Shown: positions 1-7,954 of the stretch, piece by piece
How the letters are laid out: each line of letters opens with the position of its first letter
Position numbering within the stretch: position 1 is the first letter of the stretch
Notes under the pieces: generated by a model
Told to the model about the DNA's origin: nothing
The model's database searches: none
Seen by the model: only the letters and a program-made list of their open reading frames with translations
Origin: Candidatus Woesearchaeota archaeon
GTDB taxonomy: Archaea; Nanobdellota; Nanobdellia; Woesearchaeales; GW2011-AR4
Assembly: GCA_016185945.1 (NCBI GenBank)
Contig: JACPMR010000004.1
Location: 18,735 to 82,734 of the forward strand
Length of the DNA stretch: 64,000 bases
Direction of reading: 5' to 3'
Translations under genes and position numbers: made by a program

Positions 1-1
1 G

Positions 2-766
2 ACAAAAGATATGGACTTGCATGGCTTAAGGCAATTGTTTGAAAATCCCGATTACAAGCCCGATATGCTGAAAATCTATCCTTGCATGGTGATGGAAGGG
101 ACAAAGCTTTACGAAGATTGGAAAGCTGGCAAGTTTATTCCATTAAATACAAAAGAGGCAGCAGAGATAATTGCAGAATCTAAAAGATTTTTTCCCGAAT
201 TCGCGAGAATTACCAGAATACAGCGCGACATACCTACCTATATGACAGCAGGTGGAGTTGACAGAACTAACTTAAGGCAATACATTAAGAAATTATGCGC
301 AGAAAAAGAAATCAAATGCCGATGTATCAGATGCAGGGAAGCAGGGTTAAATTTTATTCACAATAGGGAGATTAATCTAGAAAATCTTAGAATAAAAATT
401 ATCGAATACGAAGCCTCGCATGGCAAAGAGTTCTTTATAGCTGCTGAAGATAAAGAAGCAGATGTTTTATTCGGTTATTGCAGATTAAGATTTCCTTCAC
501 AATCCTTGAGGCAGGAAATAACAAAAGATTCTGCTTTAATTAGAGAACTGCATGTGTATTCTGCTGCTGTCCAGATAGGGAAGAAGTCGGAAGAAAGCTT
601 CCAACATCGAGGTATAGGCAAAAACCTTTTGATGAAAGCAGAGGAAATTGCAAAACAAAATGGCAAAGACAAAATGGTTGTTATTTCCGGGATTGGAGCT
701 AGGGAATATTTCAGAAAGTTTGGTTATGAACTAGAAGGGGCATATATGGCAAAGAAATTATCTTAA
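2..766 (+). CDS. elp3: Elp3-family tRNA uridine-34 acetyltransferase, C-terminal part (5' end outside window)
   Basis: The reading frame is open to the first base of the window, so this is the C-terminal part of a longer gene. Elp3 is a radical-SAM/acetyltransferase enzyme that starts the cm5U34 modification of tRNA. Visible are the segment after the radical-SAM barrel (LRQLFENPDYKPDMLKIYP), the QRDIP and NLRQ motifs, a Cys-rich CRCIRCRE segment, and a GNAT domain ending in the typical GIGAREYFRKFGYELEGAYM signature. The radical-SAM Cys motif lies upstream and is not seen. The ATG at 11 is internal to the family alignment and is not the true start. Assignment is firm. Confidence 0.93.
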   Translation, partial: TKDMDLHGLRQLFENPDYKPDMLKIYPCMVMEGTKLYEDWKAGKFIPLNTKEAAEIIAESKRFFPEFARITRIQRDIPTYMTAGGVDRTNLRQYIKKLCAEKEIKCRCIRCREAGLNFIHNREINLENLRIKIIEYEASHGKEFFIAAEDKEADVLFGYCRLRFPSQSLRQEITKDSALIRELHVYSAAVQIGKKSEESFQHRGIGKNLLMKAEEIAKQNGKDKMVVISGIGAREYFRKFGYELEGAYMAKKLS

Positions 767-922
767 ACACTGTTCTCCTTTTATCTTCAAATATTGTTGT
801 GGAGTAAGCTTAGAATTCTTTGCATTCTTCATAATAGAATTAATCAAAATATTTTGCTGTTTGCTCCATTCTTTGTCTGAGTGAGTTCTGACATACTCTG
901 CCCAGTACTCGACAAAATTCAT
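758..922 (-). CDS. Small hypothetical protein downstream of nucleotidyltransferase
   Basis: This is a 54-residue protein if translation starts at the ATG at 922, which follows a purine-rich GAAGAAAG stretch. A longer reading from the ATG at 964 would overlap the preceding nucleotidyltransferase gene by 29 bases. The protein has Trp/Tyr near its N-terminus, then Lys/Gln-rich helices, and no motif I recognise. It lies directly behind the nucleotidyltransferase on the same strand, so the two are probably co-transcribed, perhaps as a two-gene toxin-antitoxin-like unit. The pairing is inferred from position only. Confidence 0.55.
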   Translation of the reverse strand: MNFVEYWAEYVRTHSDKEWSKQQNILINSIMKNAKNSKLTPQQYLKIKGEQCLR

Positions 923-935
923 TCTTTCTTCTCTG

Positions 936-1529
936 TTATCTTTTCCCGGTTTTAGCCATTTCATTTTCTATCAGCTTTTTGTATTCTTCTATCCTTGATT
1001 TATTTATTTCCTCTTTAAATAATTTTTCTATATGGCTTGCGTCTTCCAAATCTTTATCTGACTTCAGATAATATCGCTTGAAAGCAATTTGCCTCTCCAA
1101 AGAGGATATTTTTAGTTCTTTATCCTTTATTATTACTTTTAAAGTGTCTTGTAACGCTCCTAAATCCAGTATTTTTCTTGCAAACTTTATCTCAAAGTTA
1201 GGGGTTGTTTGAGGTTCTAAAGCAAACCTTATTGCCAAGCCATCTTTTAAATAGTCATATAATTCATCTGGATTTTCACCATTCAAGCACCAATACCACT
1301 TTTTTTGTAAATCTCTGTATAAAGCTTTAAATTTTTGCTTGTCCAACTCTTTAATAAAGACATCAATATCCTCTGTTGTTCTTGACCTTCCCAACAATAT
1401 CGCGACATAGCCGCTGACAATAACATAATCAGTGTGTTTTTTTAAGATATTTATAAATTCAAAAACAAGCTTATCCAGTTCGTTTATTTCCTTGTCAAGC
1501 TTTATGGTGTTTTTGCTTATGAATTCCAT
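936..1529 (-). CDS. MNT/AbiEii-like nucleotidyltransferase
   Basis: A 197-residue protein with the nucleotidyltransferase-fold signature near residues 40-58: a conserved Gly followed by GRSRTTEDIDVFI, which supplies the two metal-binding Asp residues. The C-terminal half is helical and charged, as in stand-alone archaeal nucleotidyltransferases related to AbiEii/MNT. Such proteins often act as toxins or tRNA/protein-modifying enzymes, but the target cannot be read from the sequence. It is followed at once by a small ORF on the same strand. Family assignment is good; biological role is open. Confidence 0.75.
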   Translation of the reverse strand: MEFISKNTIKLDKEINELDKLVFEFINILKKHTDYVIVSGYVAILLGRSRTTEDIDVFIKELDKQKFKALYRDLQKKWYWCLNGENPDELYDYLKDGLAIRFALEPQTTPNFEIKFARKILDLGALQDTLKVIIKDKELKISSLERQIAFKRYYLKSDKDLEDASHIEKLFKEEINKSRIEEYKKLIENEMAKTGKR

Positions 1530-1666
1530 AAATAGTGGGTATTTTGTTCGTTTAATAAATTTGTGGAAAAGAGTTGGTTAAGCGTCATTATATCAATAGT
1601 TATAAAAATTTAAAAAACAAGAACAGATTTAGTTGGTATAACACTGAATAATAAAAATTTCAACCA

Positions 1667-1690
1667 ATACGAGAGCTTCCTTGGATTTTA
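1667..1690 (+). repeat. Partial copy of the structured repeat (5' end only)
   Basis: The segment ACGAGAGCTTCCTTGGATTT closely matches the 5' end of the structured element at 62424-62559 read on the minus strand. It lies about 40 bases before the complete copy at 1727, so it is probably a leftover end of a second copy. No partner strand is visible. Confidence 0.45.
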
Positions 1691-1726
1691 TACACATTAA
1701 AAAATGAAATCAAGTCAATCACTAAA

Positions 1727-1862
1727 ACGAGAGCGACTTTGCTAAGGTAAGCAAAAAGAAAGTGAACTGCTTTTGCAGATGCACTATCTATACTAGTGAT
1801 AAAGTGCAATAGTAGAGGCTGTGGTTCTCTCATCACAAAAGCAGTTTCAGGGAAGCCCTATT
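1727..1862 (+). repeat. Dispersed structured element, copy A
   Basis: Copy A of the intergenic element family. It starts ACGAGAGCGACTTTG and ends AGGGAAGCCC. Helices seen: P2 ACTTT (1736-1740) with AAAGT (1759-1763); an 11-bp P3 AACTGCTTTTG (1765-1775) with CAAAAGCAGTT (1836-1846); apical P4 GCACT (1781-1785) with AGTGC (1803-1807). It shares GGCTGTGGYTCYCT and ATCACAAAAG with copies B and C. The gap between the nucleotidyltransferase and the pilin gene (1530-2003) holds this copy, the partial copy before it and AT-rich spacer; no ORF is convincing. Confidence 0.75.
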
Positions 1863-2003
1863 TTTGAATTAAAAAGTTTAATGACTTACCAATAGGGGGT
1901 TAATTCATTGTATATTCTTAAAATTTCTTTAATATTGCTGATTTTGCATATTTCAATCGTCTTTTTCAAAAAATTTATATACCTACTCTTTGAAGGTAAA
2001 ATC

Positions 2004-2324
2004 ATGGGTTTATTGATGCGGAAAAAGAGGGCTCAGGGTATCTCTATCAATGCAATAATAATAGCTGCACTTGCCTTGGTTGTTCTTGTTGTGTTGTTTG
2101 CTGTTTTTACAGGAAGGTTTGGGATTTTCAGCAGAAGCTTGAATGAGTGCACTGGCACCTGCACGGTAAAGTCGCTGTGCACACCGCCCAGCGCAGTGTT
2201 GCCGGATAAAAGTTGCGGCGGAAAAGAAGGGGTTGTGTCAAGCAAAGATTCTTACGGCGGCTTAATTATAGTGGACGTAAGCCCAAAATCCAATGAGATA
2301 GTATGTTGCTTGAAACTAAGTTAA
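2004..2324 (+). CDS. Archaeal pilin-like protein with class III signal peptide
   Basis: The start is placed at the ATG at 2004, because an upstream in-frame ATG at 1908 would add an unlikely hydrophobic leader. From here the protein begins with a basic n-region ending KKRAQG, directly followed by ISINAIIIAALALVVLVVL, the class III signal peptide and hydrophobic helix of archaeal type IV pilin-like proteins, cut by an FlaK/PibD-type peptidase. The remaining roughly 70 residues are extracellular and contain six Cys residues, probably disulphide-bonded. It is one base upstream of the lipase gene and likely co-expressed with it. Role: surface pilus or secreted component (inference). Confidence 0.75.
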   Translation: MGLLMRKKRAQGISINAIIIAALALVVLVVLFAVFTGRFGIFSRSLNECTGTCTVKSLCTPPSAVLPDKSCGGKEGVVSSKDSYGGLIIVDVSPKSNEIVCCLKLS

Positions 2325-2325
2325 A

Positions 2326-4449
2326 ATGCAAATAAAAAACAAATTTATTTTGTTTATTGTATTTTTATTATTGCCTTCCGTAGCTTATGGGATTGTCGCA
2401 GAAAGCGGAGAGGGCGGAGGCGTAAGTTTGGAATGGCTATTAAGCGCAGAATATGTGACAAAAAATTTTGAGGTTGTTGAGATAAAACGTTCGCAAAATA
2501 AACCTTCAGAAACAGAATTAGCAGAGTTTGAAAGAAGAATGTTAACACTTGAAGACTTTGAAAAAAGAAGAACACAAAGCAAAGTTGCTCCAAAATGTTT
2601 TATTGGGTTTTGGGTTACTGACACGAATATTTTTCCAGTTGCGGCAAATGAGCCGTGCAAGTCCAAGATTCTCAAGTATTTTGAGGAGAACCGTGACAAA
2701 TTGGGGTTAAGGGTGGAAGGATTGATATACGACTTGGAGCTCGGACCGCCCAGTTTGAAAGAAGATCTTGCAAATTACAAGTTAATAACCTTTTATCAAA
2801 GCGAGACTCCTACGCCCCAGGAACTGCAAGAGCTTCAGGAGCAGGTTAATGTCATTTCTCCTCCCGAAATAACTGGAAAACCAACATGTTACGTCGGCGT
2901 GATTTATGTCAAAGATAAATCCATTTTTATTATGTCCAATAGCGCAAAATGCTTAACCAGAATTGCAGACCATATTTCTGAAAATTACAATAAAATAAAC
3001 ACCAGAGTACTAAAGCTTCAGACAAACCACGAATATCAAGCGATACTTGTGCTCATAAAAGAGGAGATATCTAATGCTTTTGAAAAATGGCAATTTGCTG
3101 AAAAGGATGCAGGTGGAGTCAATTTACCGGGTTTTAGGGTAGAGCCGGAAAAGAATCCTAATGGGCAGCCGTATACTGGGTTGATTGGCGATGGCGAGAA
3201 CACTTTAACCTTTAATATATTCCTGCCAAAAGAGAAAAACCAATTTTTAAAAAACCAATTTTTAATTGTGTCCCAGCCCGCAATAGGCGGCATAAAAGAA
3301 GATGAAAGCTTATTCAAGCAAGGGCTTGTCAAAGTAGTTTATCAGTCTCCAAAACTATGCTCGATTGCAAGCAGCTCAGAATCCATTACTGTTGAATTAT
3401 GGGAAAAGCTCCTGTTCGGAAGAGAGAGGCGTATAGACTCAAAAACAGTCAGATTCAACATTTATAGAATACCGATTTTACTGACAGCTGGTCAGTGGGA
3501 AAAAAAGGATTCCTATGAAAATATGGCTAAATTCTTGAGGGGCAAGTATGGTTTTAATAAAAACTTGATATTTGTCTTTGACTATTATTCATATAACCTC
3601 GATAGAATAGAATCTCTTGCTCAAAGGCTTGATAGATTCGTAAAAGGGATTAATCAGGAAATTTCATCAAGCTCGGATATAAAACCTGGAAAGATAGACA
3701 TGATTGCGCACAGTATGGGCGGCTTAGTTGCAAGAAGCTATATTGAAAATGACAATTTGCAGGGCTATAAAAATGTAAATAAGCTTATTACACTTGGAAC
3801 GCCGCATACAGGAGCTGACATTGCACAAATATTATGGGATGGTTGCCCAAATCTGCAGTATGATGGGCCGCAAACATGCCAACAGCTTCTGGAATTTTTG
3901 CAGGCTATGAGAAAGCTTCCGCCGCCATTTGGCCCGTTCACAGAGGATTGGGGCTTGCTAGGGCCGTCTGTAGTTCAGATGGTTCCGCATAGTGGATTTT
4001 TAAAAGCACTGAACGAAAAACAGAGATTGCACGAAGACAAAATTACATATGTTTTAATTGCAGGCACAAAACAATGGATTGTACCACAGACGCGACTTTT
4101 TGTTAGCCCCCTATTCCGAGAAGCTTTGGAAATTCTGAAGTCAGGCCAGCTAAGGGTTACACGCCAAGCCTTAGGCACACCCACCGTAATTGATCAAGAT
4201 CTTGAGCGTTATTTTATAAGGTTTGTGAATGCTATTAGTGATCCAAACGCCGATGGTACAGTGTCTATTGACAGCGCAAAAGGGATTGGAGTATTTGAAA
4301 AAGCCAAAAGCTTAGATTACCCATTCCACCACGGCAAGCTAGTAAAAGAAGGAATGTATGAAAATATATACAGAGAGCTTAAAGATTGCCCAGGCGAAAG
4401 CCAACAACTTGTCCAAACAAAAAAAGAACCAATAATAATTCCAAAATAA
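2326..4449 (+). CDS. Secreted alpha/beta-hydrolase (lipase/PGAP1-like)
   Basis: A 707-residue protein with an N-terminal signal peptide (residues 1-22, ending VAYG). The first half is a poorly conserved extracellular region with several Cys residues. The alpha/beta-hydrolase part begins around residue 380: IDMIAHSMGGLVARSYIE holds the nucleophilic Ser in A-H-S-M-G-G, and LITLGTPHTGAD follows, typical of triacylglycerol lipases and PGAP1-like esterases. A late HHG near residue 680 could supply the catalytic His. It abuts the pilin-like gene, suggesting a joint surface function. The substrate is unknown. Confidence 0.78.
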   Translation: MQIKNKFILFIVFLLLPSVAYGIVAESGEGGGVSLEWLLSAEYVTKNFEVVEIKRSQNKPSETELAEFERRMLTLEDFEKRRTQSKVAPKCFIGFWVTDTNIFPVAANEPCKSKILKYFEENRDKLGLRVEGLIYDLELGPPSLKEDLANYKLITFYQSETPTPQELQELQEQVNVISPPEITGKPTCYVGVIYVKDKSIFIMSNSAKCLTRIADHISENYNKINTRVLKLQTNHEYQAILVLIKEEISNAFEKWQFAEKDAGGVNLPGFRVEPEKNPNGQPYTGLIGDGENTLTFNIFLPKEKNQFLKNQFLIVSQPAIGGIKEDESLFKQGLVKVVYQSPKLCSIASSSESITVELWEKLLFGRERRIDSKTVRFNIYRIPILLTAGQWEKKDSYENMAKFLRGKYGFNKNLIFVFDYYSYNLDRIESLAQRLDRFVKGINQEISSSSDIKPGKIDMIAHSMGGLVARSYIENDNLQGYKNVNKLITLGTPHTGADIAQILWDGCPNLQYDGPQTCQQLLEFLQAMRKLPPPFGPFTEDWGLLGPSVVQMVPHSGFLKALNEKQRLHEDKITYVLIAGTKQWIVPQTRLFVSPLFREALEILKSGQLRVTRQALGTPTVIDQDLERYFIRFVNAISDPNADGTVSIDSAKGIGVFEKAKSLDYPFHHGKLVKEGMYENIYRELKDCPGESQQLVQTKKEPIIIPK

Positions 4450-4487
4450 GCTTAACTTTTATATTATAGCACTATTTCTAGAAGAAT

Positions 4488-5453
4488 ATGAACCAACAAT
4501 CCATCCAAAAACAAATCACCTTCAAGCCCAAATTCATCGAGCGCTACTCAAAGCTTACAGATTGGGAAGAATTCAGGCAATGCTCTTTATCTTTCCTAAG
4601 GCGCTCTATAAGAGTCAACACCCTGAAAATCACCATTAAAGAGCTAAAAGAGCGCTTGGAAAATAAATGGAACTTGGAGCAGATTCCATGGTGCAGGGAA
4701 GGGTTCTGGATTGAGCATTCCAAAAAGGAAAGAAGAGACATTGGAAATTTGATTGAGCATTCTTTGGGCTATTTCTATACTCAGGAAGCAGCATCAATGA
4801 TTCCTCCAATTGTACTTAACCCAAAGCCAAATGAAGTTGTTTTGGACATGGCGGCATCGCCTGGAAGCAAGACAACACAGATAGCGCAGTACATGCAGAA
4901 CACAGGCATTTTGATAGCTAATGACTACACAATTGAAAGGATGAAGCCATTGTCAATAAACTTGCAGAGATGCGGAGTTACAAACTCGATAATAACTTTA
5001 ATGGAAGGGCAATGGTTCAGGAAATCAGGGATAGAGTTTGACAGAGTGCTTGTAGATGCGCCTTGCTCGGGCACAGGCACAATAAGAAAAAGCCTCAAAA
5101 CCATCGGCATCTGGAATCCTGACATGGTAAGAAGGCTTGCAATAACCCAAAGGCAGCTGATTGAAACTGGGTTTAATCTGATAAAAGAAGGAGGAACTTT
5201 GGTTTATTCAACCTGCTCTTTGGAGCCGGAAGAAAATGAAGAAGTTGTCAATTATCTAATAAACAAGTATGAAAATGCAAAACTGGAAGAAATTAATCTT
5301 AACTTGAAAAAAAGTCCTACAATCCTTGAGTTTGAAGGAAAACAATACAATGAGGAAATCAATAAATGCCTGAGGATATGGCCGCAGGATAATGATACCG
5401 AGGGATTTTTCGTGGCAAAGCTCAGAAAGTACTCAACCAGAACTCCAAAATAA
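4488..5453 (+). CDS. tRNA/rRNA cytosine-C5 methyltransferase (NSUN/RsmB family)
   Basis: A 321-residue SAM-dependent RNA m5C methylase. Motif I appears as VLDMAASPGSKTTQIA, the active-site motif IV as DAPCSGTGT and motif VI as STCSLEPEENE; the Cys residues in the last two are the release and catalytic cysteines. It lacks a PUA domain and has a short N-terminal domain (IRVNTLK), like archaeal Trm4-type enzymes. It reads toward, and overlaps by 21 bases, a small gene on the other strand. Enzyme class is certain; the RNA target (probably tRNA) is inferred. Confidence 0.9.
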   Translation: MNQQSIQKQITFKPKFIERYSKLTDWEEFRQCSLSFLRRSIRVNTLKITIKELKERLENKWNLEQIPWCREGFWIEHSKKERRDIGNLIEHSLGYFYTQEAASMIPPIVLNPKPNEVVLDMAASPGSKTTQIAQYMQNTGILIANDYTIERMKPLSINLQRCGVTNSIITLMEGQWFRKSGIEFDRVLVDAPCSGTGTIRKSLKTIGIWNPDMVRRLAITQRQLIETGFNLIKEGGTLVYSTCSLEPEENEEVVNYLINKYENAKLEEINLNLKKSPTILEFEGKQYNEEINKCLRIWPQDNDTEGFFVAKLRKYSTRTPK

Positions 5454-5726
5454 ATGTTTATTTTTTATTCTTTCATTTACACTTTCAGGATAGAATATCC
5501 AACCTATCTTTCCTTCGCTGTCAACAGATACTTTTCCAGAATATAAAAGATAATCGATAATAACACAAAATGTCTGATACATCATCTTTTTAGGCAATTT
5601 CTGCCACAGCTCTTTTTTCTTGTACTCCCCATCATGTTCTTTAATGAATTTCTCAACCATTAGAATAGTGTCTAGCCTAGGGAATCTTAACACTTCTTTG
5701 TCTGGTTTTTTAAGTAAAATTGGCAT
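5433..5726 (-). CDS. Conserved hypothetical, winged-helix-like
   Basis: A 97-residue protein with alternating helices and a short beta-hairpin (KVSVDSEGKIGWIFYP) that resembles the wing of a winged-helix domain, with a likely recognition helix in WQKLPKKMMYQTFCVIIDYLL. No catalytic residues are seen. It converges with the m5C methylase and shares its last 21 bases. Similar short winged-helix proteins occur widely in archaea, but I cannot name this one. Confidence 0.6.
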   Translation of the reverse strand: MPILLKKPDKEVLRFPRLDTILMVEKFIKEHDGEYKKKELWQKLPKKMMYQTFCVIIDYLLYSGKVSVDSEGKIGWIFYPESVNERIKNKHLFWSSG

Positions 5727-5789
5727 TATATCAATTGATATAACTATAAGTATATAAATATTTTGTTGCCACTGGACATCTTCGCATGA

Positions 5790-5799
5790 AATTTATAAA
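5790..5799 (+). promoter_or_regulatory. Archaeal TATA box for the RelE-like gene
   Basis: AATTTATAAA centred about 27 bases before the ATG at 5822, the spacing expected for a leaderless archaeal transcript. No Shine-Dalgarno sequence precedes the ATG. Confidence 0.55.
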
Positions 5800-5821
5800 C
5801 TAGCAATTAATTGGATAGTAA

Positions 5822-6130
5822 ATGAAACTACCATCAAAAATTCAATTTGCAGATGAGAAAGTAAAGAAAGCTTTTGAAGAATTAAGCCACTCTGATGAAA
5901 GAGGATTGTATAATTGGTTAGTGCAAGCTTTTAAGAATATTGAAGGGAACGCTTTCTGTGGCATTCAGATACCCAAAAAACTTATACCGAAAGAGTATCT
6001 TAAAAAATACAACATTCACAATTTGTGGAAATACAATTTGCCAAATGCTTGGAGATTGTTGTATTCAATAGAAAGTAATGGAATCATAGTCATTTCTATA
6101 ATTCTTGAATGGCTTGATCATAAAGAATAA
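5822..6130 (+). CDS. RelE/ParE-superfamily toxin-like protein (solitary)
   Basis: A 102-residue protein with an N-terminal helical part, then NAFCGIQIPKKLIPKEYL and HNLWKYNLPNAWRLLYSI, the pattern of archaeal RelE/ParE-fold proteins in which the W-R-L-L-Y strand carries basic residues for mRNA binding. No antitoxin gene adjoins it on either side, so it may be an orphan toxin or a domesticated protein. Family call rests on the strand pattern and is moderate. Confidence 0.6.
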   Translation: MKLPSKIQFADEKVKKAFEELSHSDERGLYNWLVQAFKNIEGNAFCGIQIPKKLIPKEYLKKYNIHNLWKYNLPNAWRLLYSIESNGIIVISIILEWLDHKE

Positions 6131-6155
6131 GAACGAAGATTTAAATATTAAAATC

Positions 6156-6680
6156 CTAAGCCCTTCCCTTGACAGCCCTGCCATTCATCTGCAGCTCCTT
6201 TATCTTTGTCCTTAAGAAATCAATCGTCTTTGTGTTGTCCTGATGGTTCAGGATGCTGCCGCACTCAGGGCACCTGTATTCCAAGTCAACTGCCTTCTCA
6301 AATCCAACTCTTACGCAGGCATTTGGGCAAAGATAAAAATTGCCAAGATTTGCTTCTTCTTCCTTTAACCTTACAGTGTATTTGGCAAGCTTTTCCTTGG
6401 TTGTCTTGTCAAGCAAGTCCTTTATCTTTTTCTTGTTGAACGTCCAGTAGCTTATGTACCACCCCTTCTGCCTGTCCTTTTTCCTGTAATAAGTCACAAG
6501 GTTATGGTTATAAAGCCTGTAAAGGATGTTCCTGACATCATGTATGTCCCTGTCTACCTTTTCAGCAATCTTGAAGTCAGAAATGTTCTTCTTGTCCTTC
6601 AAGTACTCAATTATCTTGATAGAATCCTCTCCAATTACTTCCTTAACTGTGTCGTATATTTTTTGGTTGGTTAGCTTCAT
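6156..6680 (-). CDS. tfe: Transcription initiation factor E subunit alpha
   Basis: A 174-residue TFE. It has an N-terminal extended winged helix (about residues 1-95, including NILYRLYNHNLVTYYR) followed by a zinc ribbon with FYLCPNACVRV and YRCPECGS. The first Cys pair is C-x3-C rather than C-x2-C; the second is a regular C-x2-C. TFE helps open the promoter during RNA polymerase initiation. The upstream region carries a strong inverted repeat at 6699-6776. Assignment is firm. Confidence 0.93.
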   Translation of the reverse strand: MKLTNQKIYDTVKEVIGEDSIKIIEYLKDKKNISDFKIAEKVDRDIHDVRNILYRLYNHNLVTYYRKKDRQKGWYISYWTFNKKKIKDLLDKTTKEKLAKYTVRLKEEEANLGNFYLCPNACVRVGFEKAVDLEYRCPECGSILNHQDNTKTIDFLRTKIKELQMNGRAVKGRA

Positions 6681-6698
6681 TTTTACCCTTAAAGTAAG

Positions 6699-6776
6699 TA
6701 TCCCACTCTTTTAAGGCAAAGTGCAGAAGAAAAGAGGTGATTGAAAAACTCCTACACCTCCTTAAAAGGTGGGATA
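6699..6776 (-). promoter_or_regulatory. Long inverted repeat upstream of tfe
   Basis: Arms TATCCCACTCTTTTAAGG (6699-6716) and CCTTAAAAGGTGGGATA (6760-6776) pair over 17 bases with one extra base in the first arm. The loop contains a second pairing, GAGGTG with CACCTC. It begins 19 bases upstream of the tfe start and would lie in its 5' leader or promoter if transcription starts near the TATATAAAG at 6940. It could be a leader structure, an operator or a small RNA; the sequence alone does not decide. Confidence 0.5.
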
Positions 6777-6881
6777 AATTAAAAATATGATTATCCCTAT
6801 CAGTATTTCCACACTCTGACCCTTCCACCCCGTTTTACCCTCTCTATAGAGGAATTAAACTCTTTAGTTTATGAACATTAT

Positions 6882-6909
6882 CTGCAATAGGTTTAGAAGG
6901 CTATTGCAG
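6882..6909. other. Perfect 9-bp hairpin in the 519-base gap between tfe and the NUDIX gene
   Basis: CTGCAATAG (6882-6890) pairs with CTATTGCAG (6901-6909) around a 10-base loop. Together with the inverted repeat at 6699-6776 it makes the gap 6681-7199 look structured rather than empty. I see no protein-coding frame of merit there and could not match the minus-strand sequence to RNase P RNA, SRP RNA or box C/D RNA. Confidence 0.4.
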
Positions 6910-7004
6910 TCATTAAGAGCACCTGTCATATATAAAGTTTGCGATATCCTAGTATATATGTTTAAAAGTATATATTCTATAGAATAGGTTATATTTAAAG
7001 GTTT

Positions 7005-7101
7005 CGTTTTTGCGAAGCAAAACAAAGCCCAGAAAATCCAAAAGATTTTCTGGACTACAAAAGCAAAGCTTTTGTCGGTTTCGCTGCTTTCGGTTTTTAG
7101 T
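7005..7101. repeat. Cluster of short perfect hairpins
   Basis: Back-to-back hairpins: CAGAAAATC (7030-7038) with GATTTTCTG (7044-7052), and ACAAAAGC (7057-7064) with GCTTTTGT (7068-7075), flanked by a GTTTCG/CGAAGC-type hairpin. Similar inserted hairpins occur inside structured element copy B. They look like small palindromic insertions; they could also act as terminators. Confidence 0.4.
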
Positions 7102-7168
7102 CCCTATTTTTATATAATTTTTATAAAAAGGAAGGTGATTAATTAAATTAGTCAATTTTTGCTTAACT

Positions 7169-7179
7169 TTTTATATAAA
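7169..7179 (+). promoter_or_regulatory. TATA box for the NUDIX gene
   Basis: TTTTATATAAA ends about 21 bases before the ATG at 7200 with no Shine-Dalgarno between, a typical leaderless archaeal promoter. Confidence 0.6.
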
Positions 7180-7199
7180 ACAATATTTCCAGAGCAAGT

Positions 7200-7622
7200 A
7201 TGCCAAAAGAAAAAAGCTGCGGAGCGATTGTCTTCAAGAGGCAAAAGGACGGCTCTGTCAAGTACCTTCTCCTTCATTATGAGGCAGGGCACTGGGATTT
7301 TCCAAAAGGTAATCAGGAAAAGAATGAGAAAGAAGAAATGACCGCTGCCCGCGAAATAAAGGAAGAGACGGGCATTGAGGACATTGAGTTTGTTGATGGC
7401 TTCAGGGAGGAAATAAAATATTTCTACAAAAAGGGCGAAGAAACTATCTTCAAGGAAGTTGCTTTCTTTCTTGTGCAATCCGCCACAGATGAAGTTGCTT
7501 TGTCAAAAGAGCACATTGGCTATGCATGGGTTAATTACGAGCATGCGATGAAAAAGCTGACTTTCAACAACTCGAAGGAAGTTCTGAGAAAAGCAAATCA
7601 GTTTTTGTATAAGAAAGGGTAA
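7200..7622 (+). CDS. NUDIX hydrolase, Ap4A-hydrolase-like
   Basis: A 140-residue NUDIX protein. The NUDIX box is complete: GNQEKNEKEEMTAAREIKEETGI gives the G-x5-E-x7-R-E-x2-E-E-x-G pattern that binds Mg. The N-terminal CGAIVFKR and HWDFPKGN are typical of asymmetrical diadenosine-tetraphosphate hydrolases, which cleave Ap4A to ATP and AMP; RNA 5'-end hydrolases of the same family are an alternative. Monocistronic with a leaderless promoter, followed by structured element copy D. Confidence 0.85.
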   Translation: MPKEKSCGAIVFKRQKDGSVKYLLLHYEAGHWDFPKGNQEKNEKEEMTAAREIKEETGIEDIEFVDGFREEIKYFYKKGEETIFKEVAFFLVQSATDEVALSKEHIGYAWVNYEHAMKKLTFNNSKEVLRKANQFLYKKG

Positions 7623-7648
7623 TAACAACAAATTAAAAAATTCAATCC

Positions 7649-7868
7649 CGAGAGCGACTTTTGGATTCAAAGCAAGAAGAAAGTGAACCGCTTTTAATTC
7701 TGGTGCTATAAGCTCAAGTCATCAAGCACAACAGAATTAGGCGGGGCACCCAGTGGCATGCGAGTGAGCTTCGTTCGACCTGAAAAGCGAGCTTGCGAGC
7801 TTTTCTCGCAAGCAACAGCGAACTCGCTCACAAGTCACTCACTTGGAACAGAAAATGGGTCGCTGATT
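7649..7868 (+). repeat. Dispersed structured element, copy D
   Basis: Starts CGAGAGCGACTTTTG and ends ATGGGTCGCT, so AGCGAC and GTCGCT form a terminal inverted repeat. P2 ACTTT (7657-7661)/AAAGT (7680-7684); P3 CCGC (7688-7691)/GCGG (7741-7744) extended by AATTCTG (7696-7702)/CAGAATT (7732-7738); P4 GTGC/GCAC inside. The 3' half holds a long GTGAGC/GCTCAC hairpin that is shared with copies E and F. It fills most of the gap 7623-7954; I see no gene in it. Confidence 0.75.
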
Positions 7869-7954
7869 GTTGTTTTTAATTGAATAATGGAGTAATCCAC
7901 TAAAAATTTAATTTATCGATAAATTTTTAAATACCTTCAACCATAAACTAAATT

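Noticed and set aside
6690..6940. RNase P RNA, SRP RNA or box C/D RNA upstream of tfe
   Set aside because: None of the conserved cores (RNase P P4 sequence, SRP helix 8 loop, C and D boxes with right spacing) could be found on either strand.
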